Both the position numbers and the translations under genes were made by a program. From Corythoichthys intestinalis (taxonomy: Eukaryota; Chordata; Actinopteri; Syngnathiformes; Syngnathidae), in the NCBI RefSeq assembly GCF_030265065.1, contig NC_080397.1:63930501-63994500 (forward strand): a stretch of 64,000 bases of DNA. Direction: 5' to 3'. Under the pieces are notes generated by a model. It was not told the origin of the DNA. It worked only from the letters and a program-made list of their open reading frames with translations, and searched no databases. Positions within the stretch are counted from its first letter, which is position 1. Each line of letters opens with the position of its first letter. This document shows positions 33,687-45,829 of this stretch, piece by piece.

Positions 33687-33938
33687 CTGTTACTAAAACT
33701 GAAAGATGTACTGTGATTGCAAATGTGCCCTGACATTACCTGTTGGTGATTGTTTCTTGTCTACAAAATGTGCACGATATTTGACAGCCAAACCATTTGT
33801 CTTTGTCCCATCATGATCCTGAAATTTGGCAACCACTCCAATGTTTTACCGTACCCTGACATTAGGTATTAGTGAGGAGCCAAAAATTTGACTAGCGTTA
33901 CTTCAAAATAATACAGGGAGTCCCCGGGTTACGACATG

Positions 33939-34342
33939 CAGTGGTCTGAAAAGGTATCTGAACCTTTTGGAATTTCTCACATTTCTGCATAAAAATCTCC
34001 ATCAAATGTGATCTGTGTCAAAATCACACAGATGACAAAAGTGTCTGCTTTAACTAAAACCACCCAAACATTTATAGGTTTTCAGATTTTAATGAGGATA
34101 GTATGAAAACAACGACAGAAGGGGGAAGAATAAGTGAACTATCATATTTAATATTTTGTGGCCCACCTTTTGGCTGCAATAACTTCAACCAGACGCTTCC
34201 TGTAGCTGCAGATCAGTCTGGCACATCGATCAGGACTCATCTTGGCCCATTCTTTACAAAACTGCAGTAGTTCAGTCAGATCCCTGGGATGTCTGGCGGC
34301 AATCACCGTCTTCAGGTTATGCCATGGCATCTCAGTTGGGTT
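33939..34342 (-). mobile_element. Tc1-like transposon, 3' part only
   Basis: The right end CAGTGGTCTGAAAAGGTATC starts it. The minus-strand frame at 34148-34330 encodes a transposase fragment (VIAARHPRDLTELLQFCKEW, RKRLVEVIAAKR). It is cut off by the LTR-like repeat at 34343. Same family as 1-255. Confidence 0.8.
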
Positions 34343-35215
34343 TGAAGGAATCTGACCCTTTAGCCAGACTGACCGTCGGACCCGTGCTTGCGCAGCTCCA
34401 GTGACCCTGGCCGGCGAGACCCCGACAACCCAGCCGAGAGGTCAATCTCTGCGCGTTCAGTCGTAACCAATTGTACTGACTTCATTTTGAATGCTGGAAA
34501 AAGGCTTCGAAGCACAAGTTGACAATTTATTCAGGTCGACAGCGATCATACAGCACAGAGGGACCGTGGCGAGGATTCAGAGTCACCATATCACAAGTAA
34601 ACAAAAGGTTCCCGAGAAAAAATGACAACGATTAAACATTGTCTTTTTGAAGGCTCTCGCGGGGCAGGCTGTGGGCAGGAAGAAGGGTGTGTTTGGGCGT
34701 TGTTTAGGATTATTGTCTGTTTGTGGATTGGACAGAAGGATTCGGGAGTTATTTTGTGAGGGCAACGAGGGTTGTGAATTTTGCCACCTCAGCATCAAAG
34801 GGGCTCTTGGAGTCAGTCGTGTTATCAGTTGGATATCGGGCGCTCTCCGGTGTTCCTTGAGTTGGGAAAGGGCATCCAGCCATTTGTTCTGGACTGTCCG
34901 GGATAACTGATTGCGGGAGTTGGTGGTGCAGATGTGGGCTTGTCAGCGTCAATCTTGCTCAGTCAGTTGCATGACGCACACATTGGGCTTCCTCGATAAG
35001 AAGGCGTCATGTATCTCTTATGCCCTATATTCTGCTTGTTTTCCTTAAACTATGAGATAAGAGCTATTTATTTTATATTAGGTGTGTTAGCGTAATAGTC
35101 AAACAGTAATTACGAGAAACAATACTATTCCCTGATTAATTATATTAAATGTGTTAGAATAATGCACAGTTAGACGGTGACTATGAGAAAAGATGCTATC
35201 TCTTTCACTATTACA
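34343..35215 (-). repeat. LTR-like repeat, copy 2 (unclassified)
   Basis: Sister of 14641-15780, without the hAT MITE found in that copy. It begins TGAAGGAATCTGACC directly against the Tc1 remnant. A target duplication was not found. A solo-LTR fossil is possible but unproven. Confidence 0.5.
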
Positions 35216-35879
35216 GCTCTAAAATGTGTTACTTCGAGAAATCAGTTTTTGTTTTTTGTTTTTTCCCATTGAATAGGATTTTTATTTTTCAAAACATATT
35301 AGCAAATTGGAACATAAACGTTTGAATGTATACTATTAGCACTCATTTACAAACAACATTTTCAGCAGCAAACTGAAAATCACATTGTGGATTGAGGTTT
35401 GTCTTTCAATAAATTCGAAATAGAACAAATTCCTGAAGCCATTTCATCTACAATATCCATTAAAAAAAAAAAGATGTATAATTGTTTTGGTGGGATGACA
35501 TGACCAAACACAATCTTGCTAGTAATTTTGCTTCCTGGTGGGCCGGGTTAGAGCATACAGGAAATAGTCACTTTGGTGGTAGAGTAGGGCACGTCATCTG
35601 GAGAGAGGGGGGAAAAAAAACACGTGTCAGTCGAATTATATTAATTAGAAGCGAAATATATTTATTGAGGAATTTGAAAGTTGACTTTTAGTTTGAGTAG
35701 TAACTAAATGCTACTTCAGAATGAAATTTGATTTAAGACAAAAGTGGACAGCCTAAACAAGTCAACGTCAGATTGGCAAATAAAAGTAAACCGTCAAAGT
35801 AAAACTCATCAACTTTCATTACATTGGATGCCATTTTACCAGTTTTGCATGACAATTTATGCCCACTGTGTCAGTTCCT
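35216..35879. other. Intergenic stretch with a repeat fragment
   Basis: Up to about 35320 it resembles 14220-14320 (CTAAAATGTGTTA; ACATATTAGCAAATTGGAA). Beyond that I recognise nothing. Confidence 0.4.
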
Positions 35880-37600
35880 AAGCAATTTTTGCAGGCCATG
35901 CACGTCCATGCCATTGACGGCTTTGCACGTCCAAATTTCCCATTCATTTTCAATGGCAGAAAAATGTTGTAATGGTAAGTGTATGGTCAAAAATCACAAC
36001 CACACGTTTTTCTGCCATTCAAAATGAATGGGAAATCTGGACGTGCATGGCCTGCAAAAAATGCCATATGCCAAAAGTATTTTTGCCATATGCCAAAAGT
36101 ATTTTTGCCATATACCAAATAAAAGCGATATGTCAAACAAATGCCATATGCCAAAAACCATTTTGCCATATACCCCAAAACGTGTGCTATGTCCTAAAAA
36201 AATTGTGCCATATACAAAAAAAAAAAAAACTGACATATTCCAAAAGTCATTTTGTCATTTGCCCCAAAAAAGCAATATACTGACAAAAATGCCATTTGCC
36301 AAAAGCCATTTTGCCGTTTACAAAAAACTACCATATGCCAAAAGCTATTTTGCCATATACCCCAAAAAATGCCATAAGCCAAAAGCCTTTTTGCCACATA
36401 CAAAAAACTACCATTTGCCAAAAGCTAATTTGCCATATACCAAAACAAGAAAATTCCATGTGCTAAAAAAATGCCATATACAAAAAATGAACATATGCCA
36501 AAAATGCCATCGACCCCAAAAAAATGCCATATGCCAAAAGCCATTTTGCCATTTGCCCCAAAAAGCCATATACTCACAAAAAATGCCATTTGCCGAAAGC
36601 CATTTTGCCATACATTCAAAATATGTCATGTCCAAAAAATTTGTCATATAAAAAAAATGCCATATGCCAAAAGCCATTTTGCCATATACCAAAGAAACTA
36701 CCATATGCCAAAAGCTAATTTACCATATACAAAAACAAAATGCCATATGCCAAAAAATGCCATGTACCAAAAAAAAAAAGCCAAATGCCATTTGCCCAAA
36801 AAAGCCATATACTAACAAAAAATGCTATTTCTTGAAAGCCATTTTAACATATACCCAAAATATGCCATGTCGAAAAATGTCATTAAAACAATTCCATATG
36901 CCAAAAGCCATTTTGCCATTAAAAAAAAACTACCATATGCCAAAAGCCATTTTGCCATATACGAAATAATGTCATATGCCAAAAGCTATTTTTCCATATA
37001 CCCCAAAAAATACCATATGCCAAAAGCCATTTTGCCATTTAAAAAAAACTACCATATGCCAAAAGCCATTTTGCCATTTAAAAAAAAATACCATATGCCA
37101 AAAGCCATTTTGCCATATACGAAATAATGTCATATGCCAAAAGCTATTTTGCCATATACCCCAAAAAATACCATATGCCAAAAGCCATTTTGCCATATAC
37201 AAAAAACTACCATACGTATGCAAAAGCGAATTTGCCATATACCCAAATAACAAAATGCCATGTCAAAAGAATGCCATATGACAGAAGCCATTTTACCATA
37301 TACCCCCCAAAAAATGCCATTTTGGCATATACAAAAAAAAATGCCATATGCCAAAACCATTTTGCAATATGTCAAATACCACTTTTCGTTCTCCCTGTCT
37401 CTCCATCTTTCAGCGCTATTGACAGTGCTAGATGTCCAATCCTTTCTTCTAATTTTAAGTTACTTGCGGGTCACTTTCTATACATTTTGGACATTCTGAG
37501 GTCACTTCCTGTGCGTTTTGGATCATTTCCTGTTAATGTTAGGGCATTTCCAGGTCACTTCCTCTTCATTGGTCGTGGAGCGCCGTCAATGGCAGCCAGT
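35880..37600. repeat. Minisatellite array 1 with flanks
   Basis: About 36055-37380 is a tandem array of ~39-41-bp units of the type CATATGCCAAAAGCCATTTTG. Each unit holds CATATG and near-palindromic TTTTGCCA/TGGCAAAA pieces. The left flank carries GGACGTGCATGGCCTGCAAA (36040) and AAATGAATGGGAAAT. The right flank carries CAAATACCACTTTTCGTTCT (37374) and GGCAGCCAGTGAA. Long open frames on several frames (for example 36028-36651) are low-complexity artefacts. It lies just downstream of LRRC2. Confidence 0.9.
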
Positions 37601-37642
37601 GAATTAACTTCAAAATAAAATTCAAATCAATGACACTTCAAT

Positions 37643-40600
37643 TCAGATATCATTCCGAGTGACCGTCTGACCTCTGTCCTTCAGCATGCTGACATAAGCG
37701 TCCATGAACTCTTTCTCTCGGCTGTCTTTCATCTGCTCCTCTTCTTCGCCGCTGCTGTCCTCTTCAACTTCCTGTCTTCTCGTTCTCCAATTCCTTTTCT
37801 TCTTTTTTTTGTCGCTGGTCGGACGGTCATACAGGCGGATGAACCTCAATAAGCACATACACACACGCGTGTGACTTTCTGTATGATGGGTGTGTCGGAA
37901 TGCTTTGTGTGTGTGTGTATATACTTGATCCTGGGGTTGCTGCAGAGTTGCGTGGGTATACAAACGAGCTCGGCGCCGCTGACGACGATCATCCTCAACG
38001 TGGCGATGTTGGTGAGGCAGTGAGGAAGATACGAAAGACGGTTCTTGTGTAAGAACAGTGTCACCAGCTCGCACAACCTAAATAAGTACTGAAATTCAAA
38101 CACTTTGGCTGGGTGGCTAACACACAGAGAGGTGAGCGACCTGTCCATGTCCTGCGGCAGGTCACCGAGTCGGTTGTCGCTGAGATCGAGAAGCTGCAGA
38201 GCGCTCATCCTCAGAGTGCACACGGGGATGGACAAAAACCCGTTCTCCGCTATGTCCAGGTGGACCAAACGTTTCAGAGAGCTCAGCTGTATACAGACAT
38301 TTGAAGCTAGCTTTGGTAACCTTCATAACCGTAACGCATAGCACCCACATGCTAATAGATGCAAATAATGGCACGATTAGGCGGTCGAGACCTCAAAAGG
38401 TAGCTCGGAGAGGTGACGATTTCCGCAGAGTTCCAGCCGTTCCAGGTTCTCGCACATCCCGAGTTCGGCGGGAACGCGGGACAGTCGGTTGTAGCTGACG
38501 TTCAGTTGCCGCAACTCGCCAAGTTGGCCTGTGAGAGAGGCCAATTTCAGACTGAAAGACGGGTGACGGGAAAAGGTCATCCTCACCGATGCCGGGGGGA
38601 AGCTCGCACAGTTCGTTCTTGGGGAGGTCCAAAACCCTCAGGAGGCTAAAGGATGCCAAGTAGTCCGGAAGCTTCTGGATTTTAGTGTCGCTCACGTGCC
38701 ACTCGAGCAAAAATGTCTTCCACTCGAGATCCTTCGGGAAATCCTAAACAGTATGTGTTAAGGGGAAAAACATGGTGCGATTGAGTCTACGGCACTGGTA
38801 TCAAGTTTTCCGATAATTACTTTTTAATAGGGCTGTCAAAATTATTGCGTTAATGGGCGGTAATTAATTTTTTTAATTAATCACGTTAAAATATTTGAGG
38901 CATTTAACGCACATGCCCCGCTCAAACAGATTAAAATGACAGCACAGTGTAATGTCCACTTGTTACTTGTGTTTTTTTGGTGTTTTGTCGCCCTCTGGTG
39001 GCACTTGGGTGCGACTGATTTTATGGGTTTCAGCACCACATGAGCATTGTGTAATTTTTTCAATGAAAATTTTTAATATTTTATTAAAACGAAAAACATT
39101 AAGAGGGGTTTTAGTATAAAATTTCAATAACTTGTACTAACATTTATCTTTTAAGAACTACAAGTCTTTTTTTTCCATGGATCGCTTTAACAGAATGTCA
39201 ATGTTAATGCCAACTTGTTGTTATAATAAACAAATACAGTACTTATGCACAGTATGTTGAATGTATATATCCATCTTGTGTCTTATCTTTCCATTCCGAC
39301 AATAATTTACAGAAAAATATGGCATATTTTATAGATGGTTTGAATTGCGGTTAATTACGATGAATTAATTTTCAAGCTGTAGTTAACTTTAACCGTTTGA
39401 CAGCCCTACTTTTTAACTGATAACCCAATATATGTGGTTTAGGGTTAGGGTTTACATATTATGTATTATAAATGTATCATATTATTGCTAATTGTATTGT
39501 GATGTCCCACTGAATGCTTTAATAATGATAAATGTAACAAGGTTTTCCTCCGGTAGGATCCCAAGGTGTTCCCAGGCCAGCCGAGAGACATAGTCCCTCC
39601 AGCGTGTCCTGGGTCGTCCCCTTGGCCTCCCACCGGTGGGACGTGCCCAGAACACCTCTCCAGGGAGGCGTCCAGGAAGCATTCCGAACCAGATGCCCGC
39701 GAGCCACCTCAACTGACTCCTCTCAACTCAGAGAAGTAGCGGTGATATTCCCTCTCGGATGACTGAGCTTCTCACCCTATCTCTAAGGGAGAGCCCAGAC
39801 ACCCTGCGGAGGAAACTCATTTCGGCCGCTTGTATCCAGGATCTTGTTCTTTCGCTCGCGACCCACAGCTCAGGACCATAGGTTAGGGTAGGAACGTAGA
39901 TCGACTGGTAAATCGTGAGCTTCAACTTTTAGCTCAGCTCCTTCTTCACCAATACAGACCGGTGCAGAGTCCGCGTCACTACAGACGCTGCACCGATCCA
40001 CCTGTCAATCCTAAATAAAACATTCTGTGTATGATAGAAGAAAAACTTCAGCTGAAGTTCAAGTTCTGGGGCGGCCGTGGTGCAGTTGGTAGCAAGAGTT
40101 GTCCTGGGACCGAAAGGTCAGTGGCTCGAATCCTGTCTATGAATGCCCACTGTTGAAGTGCCCTTGGGTAAGGCACTGAACCCTAATTTTCCCCCAAAGG
40201 GTTGGCAGCAGCACCATTGGGGTGTGAATGTGCGTGTGAAAGGGTAAATGTGTGCCAACTAGAGAGCTTTGTGCATGGTGAAAACATGTAGATAAATGCG
40301 CTATATAAGTACGTACTCTCCATTTACCAAACTGTGCCAAAAAATGCACAATGTCAATAAAATTGAAATGAACCAAAATGTCTTTTAAATTAAATGAAAG
40401 GAATAATTCACGTTTACACTAGTTACCCCAAAGAGTAAGTAGGGGGTGTCCATAGCATTGCAGATACAAGCAAGCAATCATAGGACATATTAATGCCATG
40501 ACAATTCCCAGGATACATTATGCTGGGCTTTTGCACAGATTTTTAATTGTTATGATGTGTTTCATGACTTTTCTTAGTGACTATTTCTTTCTGGTGACGT

Positions 40601-42936
40601 ACAGTGGGGCAAATAAGTATTTAGTCAACCACTAATTGTCGAAGTTCTCCCACTTGAAAATATTAGAGAGGCCTGTAATTGTCAACATGGGGAAACCTCA
40701 ACCATGAGAGACAAAATGTGGGGAAAAAAGTTCCTGGCGGCGCATTGTGTTACTGATAGTAGCCTTTGTTACTGTGGTCCCAGCTCCCCGTAGGTCATTC
40801 ACTAGGTCCCCCCGTGTGGTTCTGGGATTTTTGCTCACCGTTCTTGTTATCATTTTGACGCCACAGGGTGAGATCTCGCATGGAGCCCCAGATCGAGAGA
40901 GATTATCAGTGGTCTTGTATGTCTTCCATTTTCTAATAATTGCTCCCACAGTTGATTTCTTTACACGAAGAGTTTTACCTATTCCAGATTCAGTCTTCCC
41001 AGCCTGGTGCAGGTCTACAATTTTGTCTCTGGTGTCCTTCGACAGCTCTTTGGTCTTGGCCATAGTGGAGTTTGGAGTGTGACTGACCGAGATTGTGGAC
41101 AGGTGTCTTTTATACCAATAATGAGTTAAAACAGGTGCCATTAATACAGGTAACGAGCAGAGCCTTGTTAGACCTCGTTAGAAGAAGTTAGACCTCTTTG
41201 ACAGCCAGAAATCTTGCTTGTTTGTAGGTGACCAAATACTTATTTTCCACTCTAATTTGGAAAGAAAATCTTTTAAAAAATCAAACAATGTGTTTTCTGT
41301 TTTCCTTATTCTGTCTCTCATGGTTGAGGTTTAGCCATGTTGACAATTACAGGCCTCTCTAATCTTTTCAAGTAGGAGAACTTGCACAATTGGTGGTTGA
41401 CTAAATACTTATTTGCCCCACTGTAGTAGTTATACGTGATGAGTTTATAATTCATTATGTTTCATTTATTGCTAACTTAATTCGTTGATTATGAGTGATT
41501 AGGGTCTTTCCCTCCGTGAACAAATCCTATGAATGTTAGTAAAGAGACACTTGGAGGACATTCTATGCATAGCTGGTGAACTACGCTGTGACCAGCTCAT
41601 GCACAAAGGCTGCACTTTGCACAGTTTTCAACCAACAAACATACTAGCATGGTACCCACATTTTCCAATAGTATTTGAAATGCTCTTTTCGGCCGATATT
41701 ATATCTATCAGAGTATTCGATGGGGAAAATGGATTTGATATACAAGTAGGCTGTCTTTGGAGCTTGAACTCAAGGTAGCATTGTTAGCTTACCTTCCACT
41801 GCTCACCCGACAGACGGAACAACAAGGCGTCCTCGTCAGCGTCCTCGTCCCGCCTGGCCAAAACTTCCACTCGTTGACCTTCTCCCGTAACTTTCAGCTC
41901 AGCTGAAATTTCACCAGAACATTTAAGAGTGTGTTTTTGGATAAATGCGAGAAATGCACCAGAGTGTTTAGTAGGGAAATCAGAAACTGAGTAGGGACTA
42001 GTGTTCTTCCGATTGGTCATCAGCCAGTAAGGGTAAGGGGCAAGTATGAGAGATTAATATTTCAAGGCCGGGTGGTACGTCGTTCCGATGAAAGGGAATG
42101 CATGTGATTGGTCTAAAGTTAGGGACCACTAAAAGTAAGCTTTACCTCCATAATTTAGACAACGGGGCATCCGAGAATTGTCGGATCATGCCCATGAACA
42201 ACGATCTCTTAGACGTATGAATGGTCGGTTGCCATTTAGGAAGCTGAATTCGCAAAAGTCAATTCTTGCATCCATTGAACTTATGGAATAATTTGGTGCA
42301 CGTGTGCATCTGTGAATGTGTCTGCGTGCCACTTCCTAACGTGTCTGTGTACCTGAGTGTGTGTTTTGCAGGTAGCTGTTGAGTAGGTTGCGCTGTTGTG
42401 TGGTGAGCGTCTTGCAGTAGAGGCGATAATGCCACTGTTGTTCAATCCTGTGCAAACAAACATTGAGTTGATTGATCTTAAAATTACAATTGCGAACATC
42501 AAAAGTAAACACAAACATATCATTTTAACTTTCTCCAGGCAGAGGTGGGTAGAGTAGCCCAGAATTGGACTCAAGTAAGCAGCAAGACCGAGATCGAAAA
42601 AGTGGTATTTGGTATGTGGCAAGATTGATTTTGCCATGTGGCATTTTTTGCCATGTGACAAAATTGATTTTTCCATGTGGCATTTCTTTTGCCATGTGGC
42701 AAAATGTATTTTGACATGTGGAATTTGTTTTTTTGGTATGTGGCAAAATGGATTTTACCATCTGGCATTTTTTGGACATGTGGCATTTTTTGTGGGGGGG
42801 GGGGCATTTTTTGCCACACGGCAAACAAAACGCCACTTGGCAAAAAAATGCCACATGGCAAGAAAAAATCCACATGGCAAAATTCATTTTGCGACTTTGC
42901 AAAAAAAAATGCCATATGGCAAAAAAATGCCACATG

Positions 42937-42986
<50 letters not shown>

Positions 42987-45829
42987 AGATCTATTTTCCC
43001 ACATGGCAAAAAAATGGCCACATGGCAATAAAAAAGCTGCATGGCAAAAAATAAAAAGCCACATGAAAAAATCCATTTTGCCACATGGCAATAAAAATGC
43101 AACATGACAAAAAAAATGCCACATGGCAAAATTGATTTTGCCACATTGCAAAAAAAATGGCATATAGCAATAAAAAAGCCACATGGCAAAAAAAAATGCC
43201 ACATGGCAAAATCCATTTTGTCACATGGCAAAATCCATTTTAACACATGACAAAAAAATGCCACATGGCAAAATCAATTTTAACACATGGCAAGAAAAAA
43301 CGCTACATGGCAAATACCACTTTTGGTTCTGGCTGTCTCTCCAAGTAAGAGTAACGTCATTTCAAAATAATATTAGTCAATTCAAAATAAAAGTAGTCAT
43401 CCCAAAAATTGATTAAAGTACAAGTGAAGAAAATGTATTCGGTGAAAAGAATACTCAGGTAATTAGTAACTGCTTACAATGTCTGATTTTTCTTTTAAAC
43501 AATGGTATTTTTTTTCTCAACACAACATCCTCAATATAAACTATTATAATTATACTGTACTTTAAGCTATTACATGACAACATTAGGCAAAAATAGTACA
43601 CCAAAATCATCGAATCCCGACTAGAAAAATCTAGATAAATGAAACATCACCAGTTCAAAGAACACGAATGCACTCTAGTGGAGAAAATGTTTCCTACCCT
43701 TAAATTAAAATAATGATATCTCCAGTTTTCCGTGGTCTATCGGCACCAAATAAAAAGGGCAAAATCCACGCTTTTGAATAATTTTGACTCTAAATAGTTT
43801 AATTTTTACAGTGCTTTAAGAAGCCACATGACTGAACGGGCCAGTGATCCTAGGACTTCGGACTGTAAGCTTGCATGGGATCATGTGACTATTACGTCTG
43901 ATTGGTATTATGGAGTCATGTGATTATTCTTGCCACTGTGCTGGCAAAAGTAAAAACAAAATCTAAAACAATAGGTAAACTAAATAGGCTAATATGACGA
44001 GCATGCTAAATTTACTCTTAGAAGTACATTTTTCTTAAACACTGGAAGTCTTGTTTTTTTGTTTTGTTTTGTTTTGTTTTGCCAAAGAAAGACCAGAAAA
44101 GGCGTCAAATTACCCAGACACCAAACTGACTACTTGGCTTTGTCAAACAATAGACCACTCAAACAAGCAATCAAGCAGGCAACCCCCCTACACACTCCTG
44201 TGGAGTCGCTTCCTAGGTGTGAAGGAGGAGTTTCACTGTGGATAGCTGCAATTAGTATCTTGAATATTTGTAAATCCAGGGCTCCCTTGGCTTTGCCAAA
44301 CACGGAGGAACACGGAGATGGCCAGTTGCCGTGTTCTACAATATGATTCACATGGCAGCACTGGGTTGTATGTGTTGTATCAGGCATGCACCTGAAGGCA
44401 AGAGAGACAGGTGGAATTCTTGGTGGGTCTTGCAAAGGAATTGGCTTACTCTCATGTGGGTGCAAATAAAGTGCAGAAGGAAAAATTAAAACCACATAAA
44501 AAATGTTGTTTTTATTACACCATCCCTTGTATACTATAGTTCATTTTGTTGTCTTTTTTACATACGTTTCTCCATTGAATAAAATGCTTTTTTGTGCAAA
44601 AAATGCTTGTGTTGTGCATCATCAGCAATATGACAATTATAGCTCCATACATACAAGAAACAGTGCAACTAAATATTCAGAGAGATTGAGACAGCTGTTC
44701 TCTCTCTGCTGTAATGTCAGACAGTCCTCCGCAACAAATCCCCAGCAAAAAAAGTGCTCTGATATCTTCCCAATTTTGTCAAATCGTCCACAATTCGATC
44801 ACATTAGACAACCATACTGAGCAGTTACCAAACACTAATACATAATGATCAGGAAATGAAGCTGTTGAGATAACTTTATAGTGTAAAAAAACTGTAAGAG
44901 TCAAGTGAGTTGTAGTGCTGATATGCACCATGGCGTAGAAGGGATGTACTGTATTGTATGTGGATGAGAGGTGGTGTCGTAACCTTCCCCCTCAATTCAG
45001 AGAATTCAGCTGTCTGTGCTTTGACAAAACATTGTCATTTACACCTATGAAACCATCAAACCATCCACCTGAATGAATAATGCTAAGTGACTGCTCATTT
45101 TTCAATTTTGATTGACTCGTACGATTTGACAAAATGTTCGGAAGACATCAAGACACTTTTTTTTTTTTTTTTGCTGAGGATTCAATAAGAAGTGTCCGAC
45201 ATGAAAACACCACAAAGGAACAACTGTCTCAATCACTCTCTGTCTGGAAAAAATAGCTACACTGTACCTTGTATAAAAACGAGGTGCAGGCAAACTGCAG
45301 CTATTGGAATATGTTAAAAGGTTGTCCGCCTGTTTGCCTGCCTGAGCGGTCCACTGTCTGACACAGCCAAGGTAGCCCTGCCCTGCAAACACTAAAGATG
45401 CTAATTGGAGCAATCCAACCCAGTGGTTTTGCGAGTGTGAATGGGAATGACTAATGAATGAGGACCTCAATGCTCACAAAACATATGCTGATTAGGGTCA
45501 GATGACCCTTCTCTGGTTACAAAAGTGATTTGTATCAACTGATCCACCCTTGGTAGTTCAAGTGTGAAAGGTTACCCAATTAAATGTAATGAAGTAAATA
45601 TAACGTGTTTATCCAGTTACATGCAAATCAATGTAACAAAGAATTCGATGGTTGTGCTTATTCGTGATTGCCCCCGATCACGGCTCATTGTGGCATCCGA
45701 CCTGGCAAGGGCGCTCCTCTCCTTCCTTTCCTGTTCCTTCTTCTGACGTTGCCGATGTTTCTTGACGCGAGATTCCCAAACGCCTAACAACGACGAAACG
45801 TCACAAAAACCGGATGTGCCGCACTTCAT
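37643..45829 (-). CDS. lrrc2: LRRC2, leucine-rich repeat protein, 8 exons, complete
   Basis: Coding exons in transcript order: 45829-45702, 42447-42353, 41902-41793, 38743-38587, 38528-38392, 38286-38141, 38077-37925 and 37844-37643. Lengths join in phase to 375 codons plus stop; human LRRC2 has 371. The N-terminus contains [15 protein letters not shown], matching human LRRC2 (LWETRVKKH). The middle has [12 protein letters not shown] and [10 protein letters not shown]. About seven leucine-rich repeats follow (residues ~115-305), for example [35 protein letters not shown] and [21 protein letters not shown] charged tail ends [18 protein letters not shown]. Vertebrate LRRC2 is a heart- and muscle-expressed protein with a proposed mitochondrial role; the sequence itself shows only an LRR scaffold. 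Donors of exons 1, 5 and 6 are GTC-type. Introns carry a minisatellite, Tc1, SINE, LINE and hAT insertions. Confidence 0.95.
38828..39408. mobile_element. hAT-type MITE (TAGGGCTGTCAAA family), copy 2
   Basis: Starts TAGGGCTGTCAAAATTATTG and ends GTTTGACAGCCCTA, with perfect duplications CTTTTTAA at 38820-38827 and 39409-39416. It lies in LRRC2 intron 3. Confidence 0.94.
39541..40010 (-). mobile_element. LINE fragment, same family as 2890-4925
   Basis: The minus strand encodes the C-terminal part in two pieces: [20 protein letters not shown] with [20 protein letters not shown], then [20 protein letters not shown] with [13 protein letters not shown]. Frames are broken between them. It is truncated at both ends and lies in LRRC2 intron 3. 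Confidence 0.88.
40071..40326 (+). mobile_element. tRNA-derived SINE
   Basis: GGCCGTGGTGCAGTTGGTAGC resembles a box A region and GGCTCGAATCC a box B. The body (CCCTTGGGTAAGGCACTGAACCC; GGTGTGAATGTGCGTGTGAA) and the end GCGCTATATAAGTACGTACTCTCCATTTACC are typical of fish V-SINE-like elements. Confidence 0.8.
40602..41423 (-). mobile_element. Internally deleted Tc1-like transposon
   Basis: Inverted ends of about 110 bp start CAGTGGGGCAAATAAGTATT and are flanked by TA (40600-40601, 41424-41425). The minus-strand frame encodes the N-terminal DNA-binding part: [39 protein letters not shown] and [16 protein letters not shown]. The DDE domain is deleted. It lies in LRRC2 intron 3. Confidence 0.93.
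42575..43345. repeat. Minisatellite array 2, itself an inverted repeat
   Basis: The left half (42600-42800) reads TTTTGCCATGTGGCATTTTT and the right half (42830-43310) reads TGCCACATGGCAAAATCC, mirrored around 42795-42830. The outer ends are also inverted: AAAAGTGGTATTTGG at 42597 and CAAATACCACTTTTGG at 43311. A run of 44 A lies at 42939-42982. It sits in LRRC2 intron 1, about 130 bases upstream of exon 2. Its open frames are low-complexity artefacts. Confidence 0.9.
43346..44640. other. LRRC2 intron 1, no element recognised
   Basis: AT-rich intronic sequence. A GTTTT pentamer run lies at 44056-44080. No exon or transposon end was recognised. Confidence 0.4.
44641..45290. repeat. Diverged inverted repeat in LRRC2 intron 1
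   Basis: AGATTGAGACAGCTGTTC (44683) and GCAAAAAAAGTGCTCTGATATCTTCC (44744) through TTTTGTCAAATCGT recur inverted at about 45113-45245. The arms are diverged and length-variable. Confidence 0.6.

Noticed and set aside
36028-36651. 207-codon open frame in minisatellite array 1 (and similar frames of up to ~100 codons on other frames)
   Set aside because: Open on several frames of both strands because the ~40-bp unit lacks stops; composition is Lys/His/Pro-rich repeat, with no start context or splice sites.
36030-37380. CRISPR-like regular repeats
   Set aside because: Units are contiguous and variable, with no unique spacers or cas genes, and the genome is a vertebrate's.
42525-43202. 225-codon open frame in minisatellite array 2
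   Set aside because: Includes a poly-Phe stretch from the T/A homopolymer; clearly a repeat translation.
37643-45829. Calling the leucine-rich-repeat gene LRRC39
   Set aside because: LRRC39 is close to LRRC2, but the N-terminal WESRVKKH block, the RMSALQ.LDLS and VVSGAELV segments and the eight-exon length fit LRRC2 better.
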